Shown in pieces: positions 1 through 9,799 of a DNA stretch of 64,000 nucleotides. The notes beneath the pieces are model-generated. The model was not told the origin of the DNA and did no database searches. It saw only the letters and a program-made list of their open reading frames with translations. The position numbers were made by a program, and so were the translations under genes. Source of the stretch: Bryobacterales bacterium (GTDB taxonomy: Bacteria; Acidobacteriota; Terriglobia; Bryobacterales; Bryobacteraceae). Position 1 is the stretch's first letter. The number at the start of each line of letters is the position of its first letter. The stretch covers positions 17,772 through 81,771 of the forward strand of contig JAFAQY010000084.1 in the NCBI GenBank assembly GCA_019261985.1, in the 5' to 3' direction.

Positions 1-687
1 CACGTTCGCTCCCCGAAAATCGCAATCGGCCAGGGCGGCATTGTGAAAACGGCACTGCACCACCTCCGCGCGCGAAAATTTGGTCCCGCGCAAATCTGTT
101 TCGGAGAAGTCGCAATGGTCCATTTTCGAGCCGGAGAAATTCGCAAAAACCCCAATGCCGGCCACGAATTTTACATGCTGCAGAATCGAGCGCTGGAATT
201 GCGAATCGCTTATGTCGCTGCCTTGAAGATCGACGCTCAACAAACGGGCCTGCTGAAATACCGCTCGCACAGCGTTTACCTGCCGCAGATTCGCCTCGCG
301 GAAACACGCGTCCGGCATGCGGGAGTCCAACAGCTTGGCTCTGCGCATTGAAAAACCCGTCCCCGCGGCTTCGGCGAGAATCGAATCCTGCAGCCAGGCG
401 CCGCCGAGATCGGCTTGCGAGATATCCGCTCCCGAAAGATCGCTGCCGGCCAAATTTGCCCGTTGCAAATCTGCCCGGTTGAACTTTGCCCCGGATAGGG
501 TTGCGCCCGAAAGGTTCGCATCCAGCAAAGTTGCCCCGTAGAAGAGCGCGTTTCTCAGATCCGCCTTCGCGAACATGGCCTCATTCAAAGTAAGTCCGCT
601 AAAGTCCGCCCGTCGCCCCTCTCCGGTATTTTCCAGCCACTTCTTGTGATTGACGAGAATGCCCGGAAGGGGTATGTGCGCCGTCAT
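1..687 (-). CDS. Pentapeptide-repeat protein, 3' end cut by the window edge
   Basis: Reading leftward from ATG at 685-687 gives 229 codons without a stop up to base 1, so the protein continues outside the window. After about 27 residues (MTAHIPLPGILVNHKKW...) the sequence becomes A(D/N)LxG-type pentapeptides: ADLRNALFYG, ANLSGATLSG, ADLQRANLAG, ADISQADLGG, and later looser repeats such as CDFSETDLRGTKF. This predicts a right-handed quadrilateral beta-helix. There is no signal peptide, so a cytoplasmic location is likely. A GAGG tract six bases upstream can serve as ribosome binding site. The biochemical role of most pentapeptide proteins is unknown; some mimic DNA or act as scaffolds. No domain in the visible part narrows it down. 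It lies downstream of pdxT on the same strand, about 120 bases away. Confidence 0.85.
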   Translation of the reverse strand, partial: MTAHIPLPGILVNHKKWLENTGEGRRADFSGLTLNEAMFAKADLRNALFYGATLLDANLSGATLSGAKFNRADLQRANLAGSDLSGADISQADLGGAWLQDSILAEAAGTGFSMRRAKLLDSRMPDACFREANLRQVNAVRAVFQQARLLSVDLQGSDISDSQFQRSILQHVKFVAGIGVFANFSGSKMDHCDFSETDLRGTKFSRAEVVQCRFHNAALADCDFRGANV

Positions 688-806
688 TGTGAGCCTCGTA
701 CAGAGGACTTATCGGCAGGGGAGGATTACTTTTAGCGCACACCGCCCAGCGCCGACGCCGCAGGCCGGGCGCGATGCCACGCCTGGGCCGCGCTGTGTGC
801 AAGTTA

Positions 807-1367
807 TCAAGAGAGTTTCTCGACGAACCGCCGGTGGACGCTCGAGTCGGCCGTCAATTCGGGATGAAACGTAGTGACCATGTGCCGGCCCTGCTCCACC
901 CATACAGGATCTCCTTTGTAACGCGCGAGCACTCGCGCATCGGCGCCGACGCGCCGGATGATGGGGGCACGGATGAACACCGCCTCCAACTCGCCTCCAT
1001 CCTCGCCCTGTACTTTAGTTATGCGGCTGTCGATCTGCCGCCCATACGCATTGCGCTCGACGGCAATGTCCATCAGCTCTAAGCTCGGCTGCGGCGGATG
1101 CGAAACTTCGCGCGCAAGCAGGATCGCCCCCGCGCAGGTTCCATAGATGGGCTTTTCGCGGCCGAATGCCTGAATGGGGTCTAACAGACCCTCGTTCTCA
1201 AGCAGCTTCAGCATTGTAGTGCTTTCGCCGCCGGGGATCACCAAGCCATCGCATTGGGCCATTTCCGCCGCGGTGCGGACTTCCACGGCGCGCGAGCCCG
1301 CACGCTCAAGCGCGTTGCGATGCGCCTCGAAATCGCCTTGCAGAGCCAGCACTCCGACGGTCTTCAT
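807..1367 (-). CDS. pdxT: Pyridoxal 5'-phosphate synthase glutaminase subunit
   Basis: This class I glutamine amidotransferase releases ammonia from glutamine and channels it to PdxS for de novo (DXP-independent) vitamin B6 synthesis. The 186 residues are the usual length. Family motifs are all present: GGESTTM near residue 46 (oxyanion hole), GTCAGAI with the nucleophilic Cys near 78, and FHPEL near 167 with the catalytic His/Glu. The start codon at 1365-1367 directly abuts the pdxS stop codon (1368-1370), so the two subunits are almost certainly translationally coupled. The partner gene next door makes the assignment secure. Confidence 0.97.
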   Translation of the reverse strand: MKTVGVLALQGDFEAHRNALERAGSRAVEVRTAAEMAQCDGLVIPGGESTTMLKLLENEGLLDPIQAFGREKPIYGTCAGAILLAREVSHPPQPSLELMDIAVERNAYGRQIDSRITKVQGEDGGELEAVFIRAPIIRRVGADARVLARYKGDPVWVEQGRHMVTTFHPELTADSSVHRRFVEKLS

Positions 1368-2258
1368 CTACCATCCGCGCGTTTGCAGAAGCTCGCCTTC
1401 GGGCAGTTTCGCGACGTCCAGCCCGCGCATTGCCTCGCCCAATTCTTCGCTAGCTTCAAGCAGCTTCACCGGATCGTTGAAGAACGTCGCGGCTTTCACC
1501 ATGGCCTTCGCGCGCGCCTCGGGATCTTCGCTCTTAAAGATTCCGCTGCCCACAAACACCGCTTCCGCGCCCAATTGCATCACCAGCGCGGCATCGGCCG
1601 GGGTAGCGATTCCGCCGGCGGAAAAATTCGGAACCGGAAGCTTGCCGTTGCCGGCGACCCATTCCACCAGTTCCAGCGGAGCGCCCAGGTTCTTCGCCTC
1701 ATGCACCAGCTCTTCCTTGCCCAACACCGTGAGTTGCTTCATCTCCTTCACGATGGTGCGGATGTGGCGCACCGCCTCGACGATGTTGCCGGAACCCGCC
1801 TCGCCTTTGGTGCGAATCATCGCCGCGCCTTCGGCAATGCGCCGCAGAGCTTCGCCGAGATTCCGCGCGCCGCAAACGAACGGGACTTTGAAGTTCTTCT
1901 TATCGATATGGTGCTCCTCATCGGCCGGGGTCAACACTTCGCTTTCGTCTATGTAATCCACCCCGAGCGCTTCCAAAACCCGGGCTTCCATAAAATGCCC
2001 GATGCGAGCCTTGGCCATCACGGGAATGGAAACCGCTTCCATGATTTCGTGGATGATGCGGATGGAAGCCATGCGGGCCACGCCACCTTCCTTGCGGATG
2101 TCCGCGGGCACCCGCTCGAGCGCCATCACCGCCGTTGCGCCGGCTTTCTCCGCGATCTTCGCCTGCTCCACGTTGGTGACGTCCATAATGACGCCGCCCT
2201 TCAACATCTCCGCCAGCCCGGTTTTCAACCGGAAATCGTCTGTCATGTAAGTGTTCAT
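1368..2258 (-). CDS. pdxS: Pyridoxal 5'-phosphate synthase, synthase subunit
   Basis: PdxS condenses ribose 5-phosphate, glyceraldehyde 3-phosphate and ammonia from PdxT into PLP; it forms a dodecamer of TIM barrels decorated by PdxT. The 296-residue product matches the family (about 294). Visible landmarks: the N-terminal [13 protein letters not shown] with the conserved Asp, the first catalytic Lys in [14 protein letters not shown] near residue 82, and the second in [11 protein letters not shown] near 150. It lies 11 bases downstream of a MocR/PdxR-type regulator on the same strand and abuts pdxT, giving a regulator-pdxS-pdxT operon. Confidence 0.97.
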   Translation of the reverse strand: MNTYMTDDFRLKTGLAEMLKGGVIMDVTNVEQAKIAEKAGATAVMALERVPADIRKEGGVARMASIRIIHEIMEAVSIPVMAKARIGHFMEARVLEALGVDYIDESEVLTPADEEHHIDKKNFKVPFVCGARNLGEALRRIAEGAAMIRTKGEAGSGNIVEAVRHIRTIVKEMKQLTVLGKEELVHEAKNLGAPLELVEWVAGNGKLPVPNFSAGGIATPADAALVMQLGAEAVFVGSGIFKSEDPEARAKAMVKAATFFNDPVKLLEASEELGEAMRGLDVAKLPEGELLQTRGW

Positions 2259-2269
2259 CCCTTGATCTC

Positions 2270-3742
2270 CTATACCAACATCGCCGCAGGCTCGGCGCTC
2301 TGCACTGCGCGCGCCCGCTTTAACTCAGTTGTGAAAATACGTCCGAGCGTCGCGATCCCGCTGCGAATGTGAGTGGGATCGAGGCCCGCAAAACTTAACC
2401 GCAATCCGCGTGTCTGCGGCCTCGACACGGCAAAATATTTTCCAGCTAGAAAACTAACGCCCTCCAGCGCCGCGTGAGCCGCCATTTCGGAAGCATCCAG
2501 CGGCTCGGGGAGCTTTACCCAAATATTCATCCCGCCCTCGGGATGTGTGAAGCGGCTTCCTGGGGGCAGGTGCTTGGCGCATGCTTCCAGACACGCTTCC
2601 AGCCGTTGCGCGCCGTTTTTCAACATCCGTTGCTGGTGCGCGGCGAGCCGGCCGGATTCGGCGAAACGCAACAACACCGCCTGCGAAAGCTGATCCGAAT
2701 GCAGATCGCAAGCCTGCTTGGCTTGTGTCAGCCGCGCGATAAAATGGCTCGGACCAATCGCCCACCCGACGCGCAAGCCGGGAAACGCGATCTTAGAAAA
2801 ACTAGACAACAGAATCGTATCGCCGGAGACATCCAGTTTCTTGATCGAAGGAACGGGTGTACCGCTATACCGCAGCTCGCCGTACAGATCGTTTTCAATC
2901 ACCACTACGCCCGCGCGGCGGGCGATTGAGAGCACAGCCTGCCGCGCCATTTCCGGCATCGTGGTTCCAGTCGGGTTCTGGAAATTCGGCGTAAGCACCA
3001 CCATCCGGGCCCGTTGTTTCTCAACAGCACTTTCGAAGCCCGGGACGTCGAGTCCGTTTTCACCGGCGGGAATACCGATCACCCGAGCTCCGCCGCGCGT
3101 AAATACGTTGCGCAGGCCCGGATAAATCGGGTCCTCGAGCAGCACGGTCTCGCCGCTCGGCGCAAGCACCCGCTGAATCAAATCGAACGCCTGCTGGCAG
3201 CCGCTGGTGATCAAAATATCGTCGTCGGCGCCAGCCGTACCTTGGCGGCGCGCCTCTTCGAGGAGATATTTTCGCAGCGGAGGATAGCCGCCCGCGGGAC
3301 CTAATTGGAGGATCTCCGCAGCCGCGGGCGAATCGATGACCTCGCGGCAGGTGGCGCGGAATTCGTCCAGCGGAAATAAGGCCTCCGACGGCCGCGATGC
3401 CGCAAAACTGATGCCGGTCGAAGGCGCGGGCGGGGGCCAGGCCTCCTCGCCGCCCGGAAGCAGCGCTTGCCAGTCCAATGTTGCTGTTCCCTGGACAAAA
3501 CTTCCCCGGCCAACATGACCACGGATCAGCCCTTCGGAGTCGAGAAGCTCGTAAGCTGCCGCTACGGTGGTCCGGTTCAAACCCAGCGCCGTAGCCAGTT
3601 CTCGAGTCGGAGGAAGCTTCTCACCACGCGTCAGTTGCTGATTAACAATCGCGTCTCGAAGCTTCCCGTACAACTGCCTGTACAGCGATTCCCCCGACTC
3701 GGTGTCCAGATGAATTTCCGGAAACATCGGCAGTCCAAGCAT
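2270..3742 (-). CDS. pdxR: MocR-family regulator (GntR wHTH + aminotransferase fold), probable PdxR
   Basis: The first 75 or so residues form a GntR-type winged helix ([28 protein letters not shown], recognisable by LPPTRELA), followed by a fold-type I aminotransferase domain to residue about 470. The PLP-binding Lys lies in [15 protein letters not shown] near residue 315, and the phosphate/pyridine contacts ([19 protein letters not shown]) are intact. MocR proteins of the PdxR subgroup sense PLP and control pdxST. Its place directly ahead of pdxS and pdxT supports that role; the symbol is inferred from context. Unlike the common divergent arrangement, it is co-directional with its presumed targets, so autoregulation through one promoter in 3743-3816 is plausible. 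ATG at 3742 is used; an in-frame ATG at 3727 (MFPEIHL) is an alternative. Confidence 0.88.
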   Translation of the reverse strand: MLGLPMFPEIHLDTESGESLYRQLYGKLRDAIVNQQLTRGEKLPPTRELATALGLNRTTVAAAYELLDSEGLIRGHVGRGSFVQGTATLDWQALLPGGEEAWPPPAPSTGISFAASRPSEALFPLDEFRATCREVIDSPAAAEILQLGPAGGYPPLRKYLLEEARRQGTAGADDDILITSGCQQAFDLIQRVLAPSGETVLLEDPIYPGLRNVFTRGGARVIGIPAGENGLDVPGFESAVEKQRARMVVLTPNFQNPTGTTMPEMARQAVLSIARRAGVVVIENDLYGELRYSGTPVPSIKKLDVSGDTILLSSFSKIAFPGLRVGWAIGPSHFIARLTQAKQACDLHSDQLSQAVLLRFAESGRLAAHQQRMLKNGAQRLEACLEACAKHLPPGSRFTHPEGGMNIWVKLPEPLDASEMAAHAALEGVSFLAGKYFAVSRPQTRGLRLSFAGLDPTHIRSGIATLGRIFTTELKRARAVQSAEPAAMLV

Positions 3743-3816
3743 ACCATATTGGATGGTGGATGGGCGCGCTTGGCTTACTGGACGACCCGCTCCTCAAATC
3801 TCCTTCCCGGGCCGGC

Positions 3817-6201
3817 TCATTTCAATTCGACAATCGTCGCGCCCGAGCCGCCCTCTTCCGGGGGGGCGAGATAGTATTTCGCGACGTGCGGATTATGTTT
3901 CAGCAAATCGGCGACGGCTCGTTTGAGAATGCCCATGCCGTGGCCATGTATGATGCGAACCCTCTCGACTTGCGCAAGCGCCGCGGTGTCGAGAAATTTT
4001 TCGATTCGATCGCAAGCCTCCTCTGCGCGCTGGCCGATCAGATTGATTTCGCGGAACGACCCTTCGAAGCTGGGGCGCTGCTGGAAAGAAATTCCGGACG
4101 CGCGCATGGGCTTATCGGAGGGCGGCAAAACTTCCTCAACATCGGAAATGGGCACGCGCATTTTCAAGAATCCCGCATCCACTTCGATGTCGTCGCCCGT
4201 TATGCGGCGAACGGTTGCGGGCTGGCGGATGCCCTTGAGCCGCACGCGCGCTCCGTCAGCAATGGTCAGACGCGTTGGACGCGCCGGCGACGGAGAAGGC
4301 GGCGACAGTGCCGCCACCGCATCTTGATACTCACGCGTTGTCTTCGCGATCTTCGCTTGAGCTTTATTTGACATCGCCCTCTGGGAGAGCTCTTGAATTG
4401 CATTTTGTGCACGCTGCTCAAATTGCGAGGCTAATTCGCCCGCGCGATCTTCCAACTCCCGCACCTTCGCCGCATATTTGCGCTCCCAGGTTTGCTCGAG
4501 GGAATGCTCTTTAGCCGCAATGTCGCGCTCGCGGCCGGCGAGCGTGGCTCGTTCTTCCTCGACGGCGTGCAGTTGCGCCTCTAGCCGCGATAGGAATTGC
4601 GCGATATCGCGCTCGGAATGGCTCATTCGCTCTCTCGCAGCCTTGATCACCGCGCGATCGAGTCCCAGGCGGGTGGCAATGTCCAGCCCCGCCGATTTTC
4701 CCGGCGCGCCTAGACGCAAAACGTAAGTCGGCTCCAGCGTGGCCTCGTCGAAACCCATCGAACCGTTAAGGACGCCTTCGGTCGTCGCGCCGTACATCTT
4801 CATCGCCTGCAAATGCGTGGAGGCGAGAGTGAACGCCGCGCGAGACCGAAAGGCTTCCAATATAACCACTCCCAAAGCCCCGCCTTCTTCCGGGTCAGTC
4901 GCGCGGCCCAATTCATCGAGTAAAACCAGCGAATCCGATGTCGCATTCTCGAGCATCGAGCGGATCGCCATAATGTGTGCGGAAAACGAGCTGAGACTTT
5001 CCTGTATCGATTGATGATCGCCGATGTCTGCCAATACGCGGTCAAACAACGGAAATTCGGCTTCGGCGGCGGGCGCCGGGAGACCGGCGTGCGTCATTAG
5101 CGCGAGCAACCCTGCCGTCTTCAGCGCCACCGTTTTGCCGCCGGTATTGGGTCCGCTGATCAGCAGCGTGCGGGTGCCGCCACTCAGCGATAACGATACG
5201 GGAACGACTCTTTTGCCCTGCCGGCGGAGAATGTCTTCGAGCAACGGATGGCGGGCCTCGCGTAAGATAACGCGCCGCTCGGTATCCGGACTCAGCCGGG
5301 GCACGATGCAGCCGAAATCGGCTGCGAAATCGGCCTTCGCGAACAGCAGTTCCAGCCGCCCTAGCGCCGCCACGGTTTCCGCGATCGCAGGCGCATGGTC
5401 ACGCAGCCGGGCCGTAAACTCACGCAGCAGCCGGTGCACTTCGCGAAGCTCTTCTTCGCGGAGCTGAACCAGCTCATTATTCAGGTGAATGGTTTCTAGC
5501 GGCTCCACGAATACCGTGTGCCCGCTGCCGCTGGATCCGTGAATCACTCCATCCACCCGCTTCTCGCGGCCTGTGACCACGGGCACAACAAAACGGTCGT
5601 TGCGGATAGTGACGAAATTTTCTTGAAGCGTACGATCTTCCTGGTGAAGGCGAAGGAAACGGTCCAGCGATTCTTCGATCAGCCGCCGCTGCTTTTCCGT
5701 ATCGCGCCGCAAACGGGCGAGCAGTGGGCTCGCATCATCGGCCAGGGCGCCATCCGGCAGGATTTTGTTGCGCAGTTGCGCGGCGATCTCATGAAGGTCC
5801 GCCATCGCAGACGCATGCGCGGCCAGCCGAGGAAATTTTTCGCGTGCACCCAGAATTAACGCCCGCGCTTCCGCCGCCAAATCGAGCAATCGCGTCAAAT
5901 CCAGAATTTCCGCACCATCTAAGGTCGCGCCTTCAATTCGCAAGCGCGCGACAGCAGGAGCAGGATCGCCACCGAAATCGAACCGCAGTCGCACCGCCGC
6001 TCCTCGCGCGGCCGGCTGTGGCTGCGACGACGTCCGCAGGTATTCGATCGCTTCGGCGGTATCCGCGAGCGCGGCTTCGATCGTAGTCCGATCCGATACC
6101 GGAGCGATTTGAGCCAAGCCGGTTCTCCCGAGCGGACTGCGCACATAGCGCCCGAGCAGCTCGCGGAGATCGTCGAATTCGAGGACGGGTTCGGAGTGCA
6201 T
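3817..6201 (-). CDS. mutS2: MutS2-family ATPase/endonuclease
   Basis: MutS2 proteins act on branched DNA and, in some bacteria, on collided ribosomes; they are not mismatch-repair proteins. The 794-residue product has the MutS2 core and clamp in the first 300 residues, Walker A GPNTGGKT near 347, Walker B VLLDELGRATDPEEGG, a long charged coiled coil (about 510-650) and a C-terminal Smr domain (about 715-794) with HGHGMG. The usual LDLRG opening of Smr is INLIG here. A longer frame begins at 6336, but its extra 45 residues are arginine-rich and lie over the NUDIX gene; MHSEPVLEFDDLRELL at 6201 is the family-like start and overlaps the NUDIX stop (TAATG). Confidence 0.93.
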   Translation of the reverse strand: MHSEPVLEFDDLRELLGRYVRSPLGRTGLAQIAPVSDRTTIEAALADTAEAIEYLRTSSQPQPAARGAAVRLRFDFGGDPAPAVARLRIEGATLDGAEILDLTRLLDLAAEARALILGAREKFPRLAAHASAMADLHEIAAQLRNKILPDGALADDASPLLARLRRDTEKQRRLIEESLDRFLRLHQEDRTLQENFVTIRNDRFVVPVVTGREKRVDGVIHGSSGSGHTVFVEPLETIHLNNELVQLREEELREVHRLLREFTARLRDHAPAIAETVAALGRLELLFAKADFAADFGCIVPRLSPDTERRVILREARHPLLEDILRRQGKRVVPVSLSLSGGTRTLLISGPNTGGKTVALKTAGLLALMTHAGLPAPAAEAEFPLFDRVLADIGDHQSIQESLSSFSAHIMAIRSMLENATSDSLVLLDELGRATDPEEGGALGVVILEAFRSRAAFTLASTHLQAMKMYGATTEGVLNGSMGFDEATLEPTYVLRLGAPGKSAGLDIATRLGLDRAVIKAARERMSHSERDIAQFLSRLEAQLHAVEEERATLAGRERDIAAKEHSLEQTWERKYAAKVRELEDRAGELASQFEQRAQNAIQELSQRAMSNKAQAKIAKTTREYQDAVAALSPPSPSPARPTRLTIADGARVRLKGIRQPATVRRITGDDIEVDAGFLKMRVPISDVEEVLPPSDKPMRASGISFQQRPSFEGSFREINLIGQRAEEACDRIEKFLDTAALAQVERVRIIHGHGMGILKRAVADLLKHNPHVAKYYLAPPEEGGSGATIVELK

Positions 6202-6635
6202 TATCCCGCAAACGCCCGTTCGATTACTTCGCGCGTACCCTCGGTCAAACGGTAGCGGCCGAGCTCCGAGCGGCGCGCCCAGACAGCGCGGCTTACGTCG
6301 TCGCCCGCGCGAAGCGTCCCGCCCAAGACTTTGCACACATAATCGGCAAGCACGTAATGGTATTCCGCGCGCCCGCGCGCGTCGCGCATGATGCGCTCGA
6401 AAACTTCGAACAACTTCACCGGCTGCACGTGCAGCCCCGTTTCCTCGCGGATTTCACGGCGCACCGCTTCTTCGAGCCGCTCGCCCGGTTCCACCAAACC
6501 TCCCGGAAGAGACCAGTAGCCCTTCAATGGCTCGTGCCCTCTTTCGACCAGCAGAATAGGGCCCCGCCGGCCGGACCGTTTGAAGATGAGCGCGCCCACG
6601 CCGAGCAAAGGATGTTTAGGGTACCTGCGGCGCAT
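6201..6635 (-). CDS. NUDIX hydrolase, ADP-ribose pyrophosphatase-like
   Basis: A 144-residue protein with a complete Nudix box at residues 45-68: GGLVEPGE followed by REIREETGL, which holds the metal-binding glutamates. NUDIX enzymes hydrolyse nucleoside diphosphates linked to another moiety; the substrate cannot be read from the sequence, although the compact single domain and the WSLPGGLVEPGE opening resemble ADP-ribose pyrophosphatase or MutT-like house-cleaning members. Its stop overlaps the MutS2 start, and its first 20 bases overlap the end of the SMP-30-like gene, so the three genes appear to be co-transcribed. Confidence 0.9.
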   Translation of the reverse strand: MRRRYPKHPLLGVGALIFKRSGRRGPILLVERGHEPLKGYWSLPGGLVEPGERLEEAVRREIREETGLHVQPVKLFEVFERIMRDARGRAEYHYVLADYVCKVLGGTLRAGDDVSRAVWARRSELGRYRLTEGTREVIERAFAG

Positions 6636-7542
6636 ATTGCAACGCCCCTTTCACGCCCATGCGGATACGGTAGACGTTGTTTCGCGCCGTGACATATAGC
6701 GTTGCGAAGTCCGGATCGCCGAAGGCAAGATTAGAAGGCGCTTGAGACAAATGAATATCCTTTAGCAACTCGCCGCGCGGGGAGTAAACCGAAAGATATT
6801 TCGCGGCTACGTATAAATCGCCTTTTTCATCCGCCCGCAGGCCGCCTGGAACTCCTTCCGTTTTGTCGATAAACACGCGTTCGTTTGAAGCGGCCCCTCC
6901 ACGGTCGAGATCGAAAACGCGAATCAGCCTGGCATCGGAATCCGACACATACAACAAGCGCCCATTCGCGGAAAGCGTAACTCCATTCGGCCGGGTTTGC
7001 CACTTCGCGATCGCCTCCAGCTCGCCTTTGTTTGTGATGCGGTACACGCCGTAAAAATCCAGCTCGCGCGTATCCTGCTGGTTTCCGAACGCGGGATCGG
7101 TGAAGTAAACATTGCCGTCGCGCCGCACCGCCACATCGTTAGGCGCGTTCAATCGTTTGCCTCCGAAGCGGGCCGCGAGAATTTCAGTTTTGCCGTTTTT
7201 CGCCATTCGCACGACGCGCCGCTCGCGAAATTCACAGGTGTACAAACGCCCCTGCTCGTCGAAAGCGTTGCCGCTCGCGCCTCCGGAGTGGGTGGCGAAA
7301 GCGGTCATGCCCTTCCCGGGCGTCCACTTCTTGATCTGGCCGGTTACGGTATCGCTGAACAGCAGGAATCCGTCGAGTGACCATACGGGCCCTTCCGCGT
7401 AGTGGAGGTCGCGAGCAAGGGTCTCAACGCGGACATCCGAGAAATCTTGCGCTGCGACGGGTATGCTCATGAGCAGCGCGATTTGGAACAGCGGAGACGG
7501 GCGCGCCCGTTTACATTTTTCCCCGAAGCTTACACGCGTCAC
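6616..7542 (-). CDS. Secreted SMP-30/gluconolactonase-like beta-propeller protein
   Basis: The protein has 308 residues. The N-terminus carries a basic stretch followed by SPLFQIALLMSIPVAAQ, a plausible signal peptide cleaved before DFSDV. The rest is a six-bladed propeller of the SMP-30/gluconolactonase/LRE family: EGPVWSLDGFLLFSD at the start, LNAPNDVAVRRDGNVYFTD in the middle, and PNGVTLSANGRLLYVSDSD. The Glu of EGPVW and the Asn/Asp of APNDV and SD are the usual metal ligands, so lactonase activity on a sugar lactone is possible, but the substrate is not predictable. A GTG start at 7542 is used; a shorter ATG start at MSIPVAA would remove most of the signal. It is divergent from the gene at 7579. 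Confidence 0.87.
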   Translation of the reverse strand: MTRVSFGEKCKRARPSPLFQIALLMSIPVAAQDFSDVRVETLARDLHYAEGPVWSLDGFLLFSDTVTGQIKKWTPGKGMTAFATHSGGASGNAFDEQGRLYTCEFRERRVVRMAKNGKTEILAARFGGKRLNAPNDVAVRRDGNVYFTDPAFGNQQDTRELDFYGVYRITNKGELEAIAKWQTRPNGVTLSANGRLLYVSDSDARLIRVFDLDRGGAASNERVFIDKTEGVPGGLRADEKGDLYVAAKYLSVYSPRGELLKDIHLSQAPSNLAFGDPDFATLYVTARNNVYRIRMGVKGALQYAPQVP

Positions 7543-7578
7543 GATACCCTAATTCTAGCGGGTTCATAATAAAGGATC

Positions 7579-7863
7579 ATGAGCGACTTGGAGCAGGTGC
7601 TATTGGAAATCAAACAGAGCTTGCAGCGGGAAATAAACGGCTTGAGGCAGGAGATGCATCAAGGCTTTGCTCAGCTCAACTCGCGTTTTGACATTCAAGC
7701 TGCAAGACTCGACCGTCATGCGGGTCTATGGCAGGCGGGAACTCGTTGGAGCTCCCGCATGGATGCCTGGGCCGAAAGGGTCGATGGCGCGATCGAAGCA
7801 AAAGACCGCGAGATCCCAGAGCTTCGCGAGCGCCTGCTCAAACTCGAACGCAAGCTCCAATAA
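7579..7863 (+). CDS. Small coiled-coil protein of unknown function
   Basis: This 94-residue protein was not recognised as a named family. The first 40 residues (MSDLEQVLLEIKQSLQREI...) and the last 25 (KDREIPELRERLLKLERKL) show heptad-like spacing of Leu/Ile, so it is probably an antiparallel or oligomeric coiled coil with a short Trp-rich middle (LWQAGTRWSSRMDAWAERV). There is no signal peptide or membrane segment. An AAAGGA motif five bases before ATG is a good ribosome binding site. It ends nine bases before the hydantoinase-A-like gene and may be co-transcribed with it. Confidence 0.75.
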   Translation: MSDLEQVLLEIKQSLQREINGLRQEMHQGFAQLNSRFDIQAARLDRHAGLWQAGTRWSSRMDAWAERVDGAIEAKDREIPELRERLLKLERKLQ

Positions 7864-7872
7864 CCTCCGCTC

Positions 7873-9783
7873 ATGCGCATCGGCGTCGATGCTGGTGGGA
7901 CCTTTACCGATTTCGTAGTTCTCGACGATAACGGGAGCTTGACGACGTTCAAGGTGCGCTCGGATCCGAAATCGCCGTCCAAAGTAATCCTTGCGGGGCT
8001 GAAACAAGCCGCTGGGGCGCAGCGTGCGGAGGTCATCCATGGCTCGACCGTCGCCACGAACGCGCTTCTTGAGCGCAAGGGTGTTCGCACGGCTTTTGTT
8101 ACGACGGCAGGGTTCGAGGATCTGCTCGAGATCGCGCGCCAGAATCGGGCCGAACTATACAATCTGACCCCTGCGCCGCGCCGCATATTGATCCCGCGTG
8201 ACTTGTGCTTTGGAGTTCATGAGCGCGTTTATGAAGACGGGACACTCGCGCGCGCTCCGTCCCGATCGGAGTTGAAGAAGCTTGCCGCGCGGCTGAAGCG
8301 GGCGGGCGTACGGTCCATCGCGATTTGTTTCCTGCATTCTTACCGCAGCCCCGTAAACGAACAGTCCGCCGCGAAAGCTCTTGATGGCTGCGGCGCCTAT
8401 CTTTGCGCCTCGCATGAAATCAGTCCGGAATTTCGCGAATATGAGCGTGCATCCACGACAGTGGTGAATGCGTACGTCGGGCCGTTAATGGAAGCCTATT
8501 TGGGCGAATTGGAGCGTGCGCGGCAATTTCGGATCGCCATTATGCAATCGAATGGCGGGTTCCTTTCCGCACGGGATGCCCGGCGGCAAGCAGTGCGCAC
8601 CGTGCTTTCGGGGCCGGCGGGCGGAGTTATCGGCGCCCTTGAAACCGCCCGCCTGAGCGGATTTCACCGCGTCCTCGGATTCGACATGGGCGGCACTTCA
8701 ACTGACGTGAGCCTCGCCGACGGCGCGCCGCGCGAGACCACTGAGGCATCCGTCGACGGCTTGCCAATCCGCATTCCCATGCTCGACATCCACACCGTGG
8801 GCGCAGGCGGCGGCTCGATAGCGCGTGTCGACGCAGGCGGGCTGCTGCGAGTGGGGCCGGAGAGCGCGGGCGCGGACCCTGGTCCCGCCTGCTATGGCAC
8901 CGGCACGGAAGCTACGGTCACCGACGCGCATGTCGTTCTCGGCCGCTTGGAAGCGCTGCTTGGCGGAAGCATGCCGGTGGACGCCCAACGCGCCGCCGCC
9001 GCCGTGGATCGCATTGCCGAGCGATTGCGCCTCGACAGGCACGCCGCCGCGGCCGGCATTCTCCGAGTCGGCAACGCCAATATGGAGCGCGCCATTCGCG
9101 TCGTTTCCGTCGAGCGCGGCCACGATCCTCGAGACTTCGCGTTAGTCGCGTTCGGCGGCTGTGGCGGCCTGCACGCGTGCGAAATCGCGCGCGAATTGGG
9201 AATCGCAACGGTGATCGTGCCGGAGCACGCCGGGGCGCTATCCGCGTTGGGAATGCTGATGGCCGACGCCGTAAGGGATTATTCGCAGGGAGTGCTGGGG
9301 ACGCGCGATATCGAATCCGCCTTCGTTAAGCTCGAGCAGCGCGCCCGCCGCGAGTCGCCGGATGCCGCGATCGAGCGATCTGCCGATCTGCGCTACCGCG
9401 GTCAGAGTTACGAACTGAACGTTCCGTGGTCTGGAGGTCGAGCGACGAATCTTTTCCACGGCGAACATGCAAAGGTGTACGGCTATTCAAATCCCGGCCG
9501 CGAGGTGGAGATTGTGACGCTTCGTGTCCGCGCGCGCATTCGCGTCTCGAAGCCGCGCCCCCGGCGCAGTAGGCGGCGTCCGGGAAAGCCGGCGATCCGG
9601 CGCGTATGGATCGACGGGTCTTGGCGCGATCTACACGTTTGGAAGCGCGAACAACTGGGGCGCATGGCGCAGCAGGGGCCGGGGTTGGTGCTCGATTACG
9701 GCTCTACAACTCTGATTCCGCAGGATTGGCGATATTTCGTCGATGCCGGGGGCAACCTCACGATCACGTACACGCGCCGCTGA
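7873..9783 (+). CDS. Hydantoinase A / 5-oxoprolinase-type ATPase subunit
   Basis: A 636-residue HyuA/OplA-family protein. RIGVDAGGTFTDFVVLD at the N-terminus and LGFDMGGTSTDVSL near residue 275 are the two ASKHA phosphate-binding loops. GGGSIARVDAGGLLRVGPES is the family's substrate/ATP region and ALVAFGGCGGLHAC follows in the C-terminal half. These proteins ATP-dependently open hydantoin or 5-oxoproline rings, or carboxylate ketones, normally with a HyuB partner. No hyuB gene lies next to it here: downstream is the convergent glmU. The substrate is therefore unknown. Confidence 0.9.
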   Translation: MRIGVDAGGTFTDFVVLDDNGSLTTFKVRSDPKSPSKVILAGLKQAAGAQRAEVIHGSTVATNALLERKGVRTAFVTTAGFEDLLEIARQNRAELYNLTPAPRRILIPRDLCFGVHERVYEDGTLARAPSRSELKKLAARLKRAGVRSIAICFLHSYRSPVNEQSAAKALDGCGAYLCASHEISPEFREYERASTTVVNAYVGPLMEAYLGELERARQFRIAIMQSNGGFLSARDARRQAVRTVLSGPAGGVIGALETARLSGFHRVLGFDMGGTSTDVSLADGAPRETTEASVDGLPIRIPMLDIHTVGAGGGSIARVDAGGLLRVGPESAGADPGPACYGTGTEATVTDAHVVLGRLEALLGGSMPVDAQRAAAAVDRIAERLRLDRHAAAAGILRVGNANMERAIRVVSVERGHDPRDFALVAFGGCGGLHACEIARELGIATVIVPEHAGALSALGMLMADAVRDYSQGVLGTRDIESAFVKLEQRARRESPDAAIERSADLRYRGQSYELNVPWSGGRATNLFHGEHAKVYGYSNPGREVEIVTLRVRARIRVSKPRPRRSRRRPGKPAIRRVWIDGSWRDLHVWKREQLGRMAQQGPGLVLDYGSTTLIPQDWRYFVDAGGNLTITYTRR

Positions 9784-9799
9784 CCGACCACCGGCCCCC

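Noticed and set aside
1254..2372. 372-codon plus-strand frame over pdxS
   Set aside because: It is antisense to pdxS, His/Arg-rich and without any motif, while pdxS has full family signatures.
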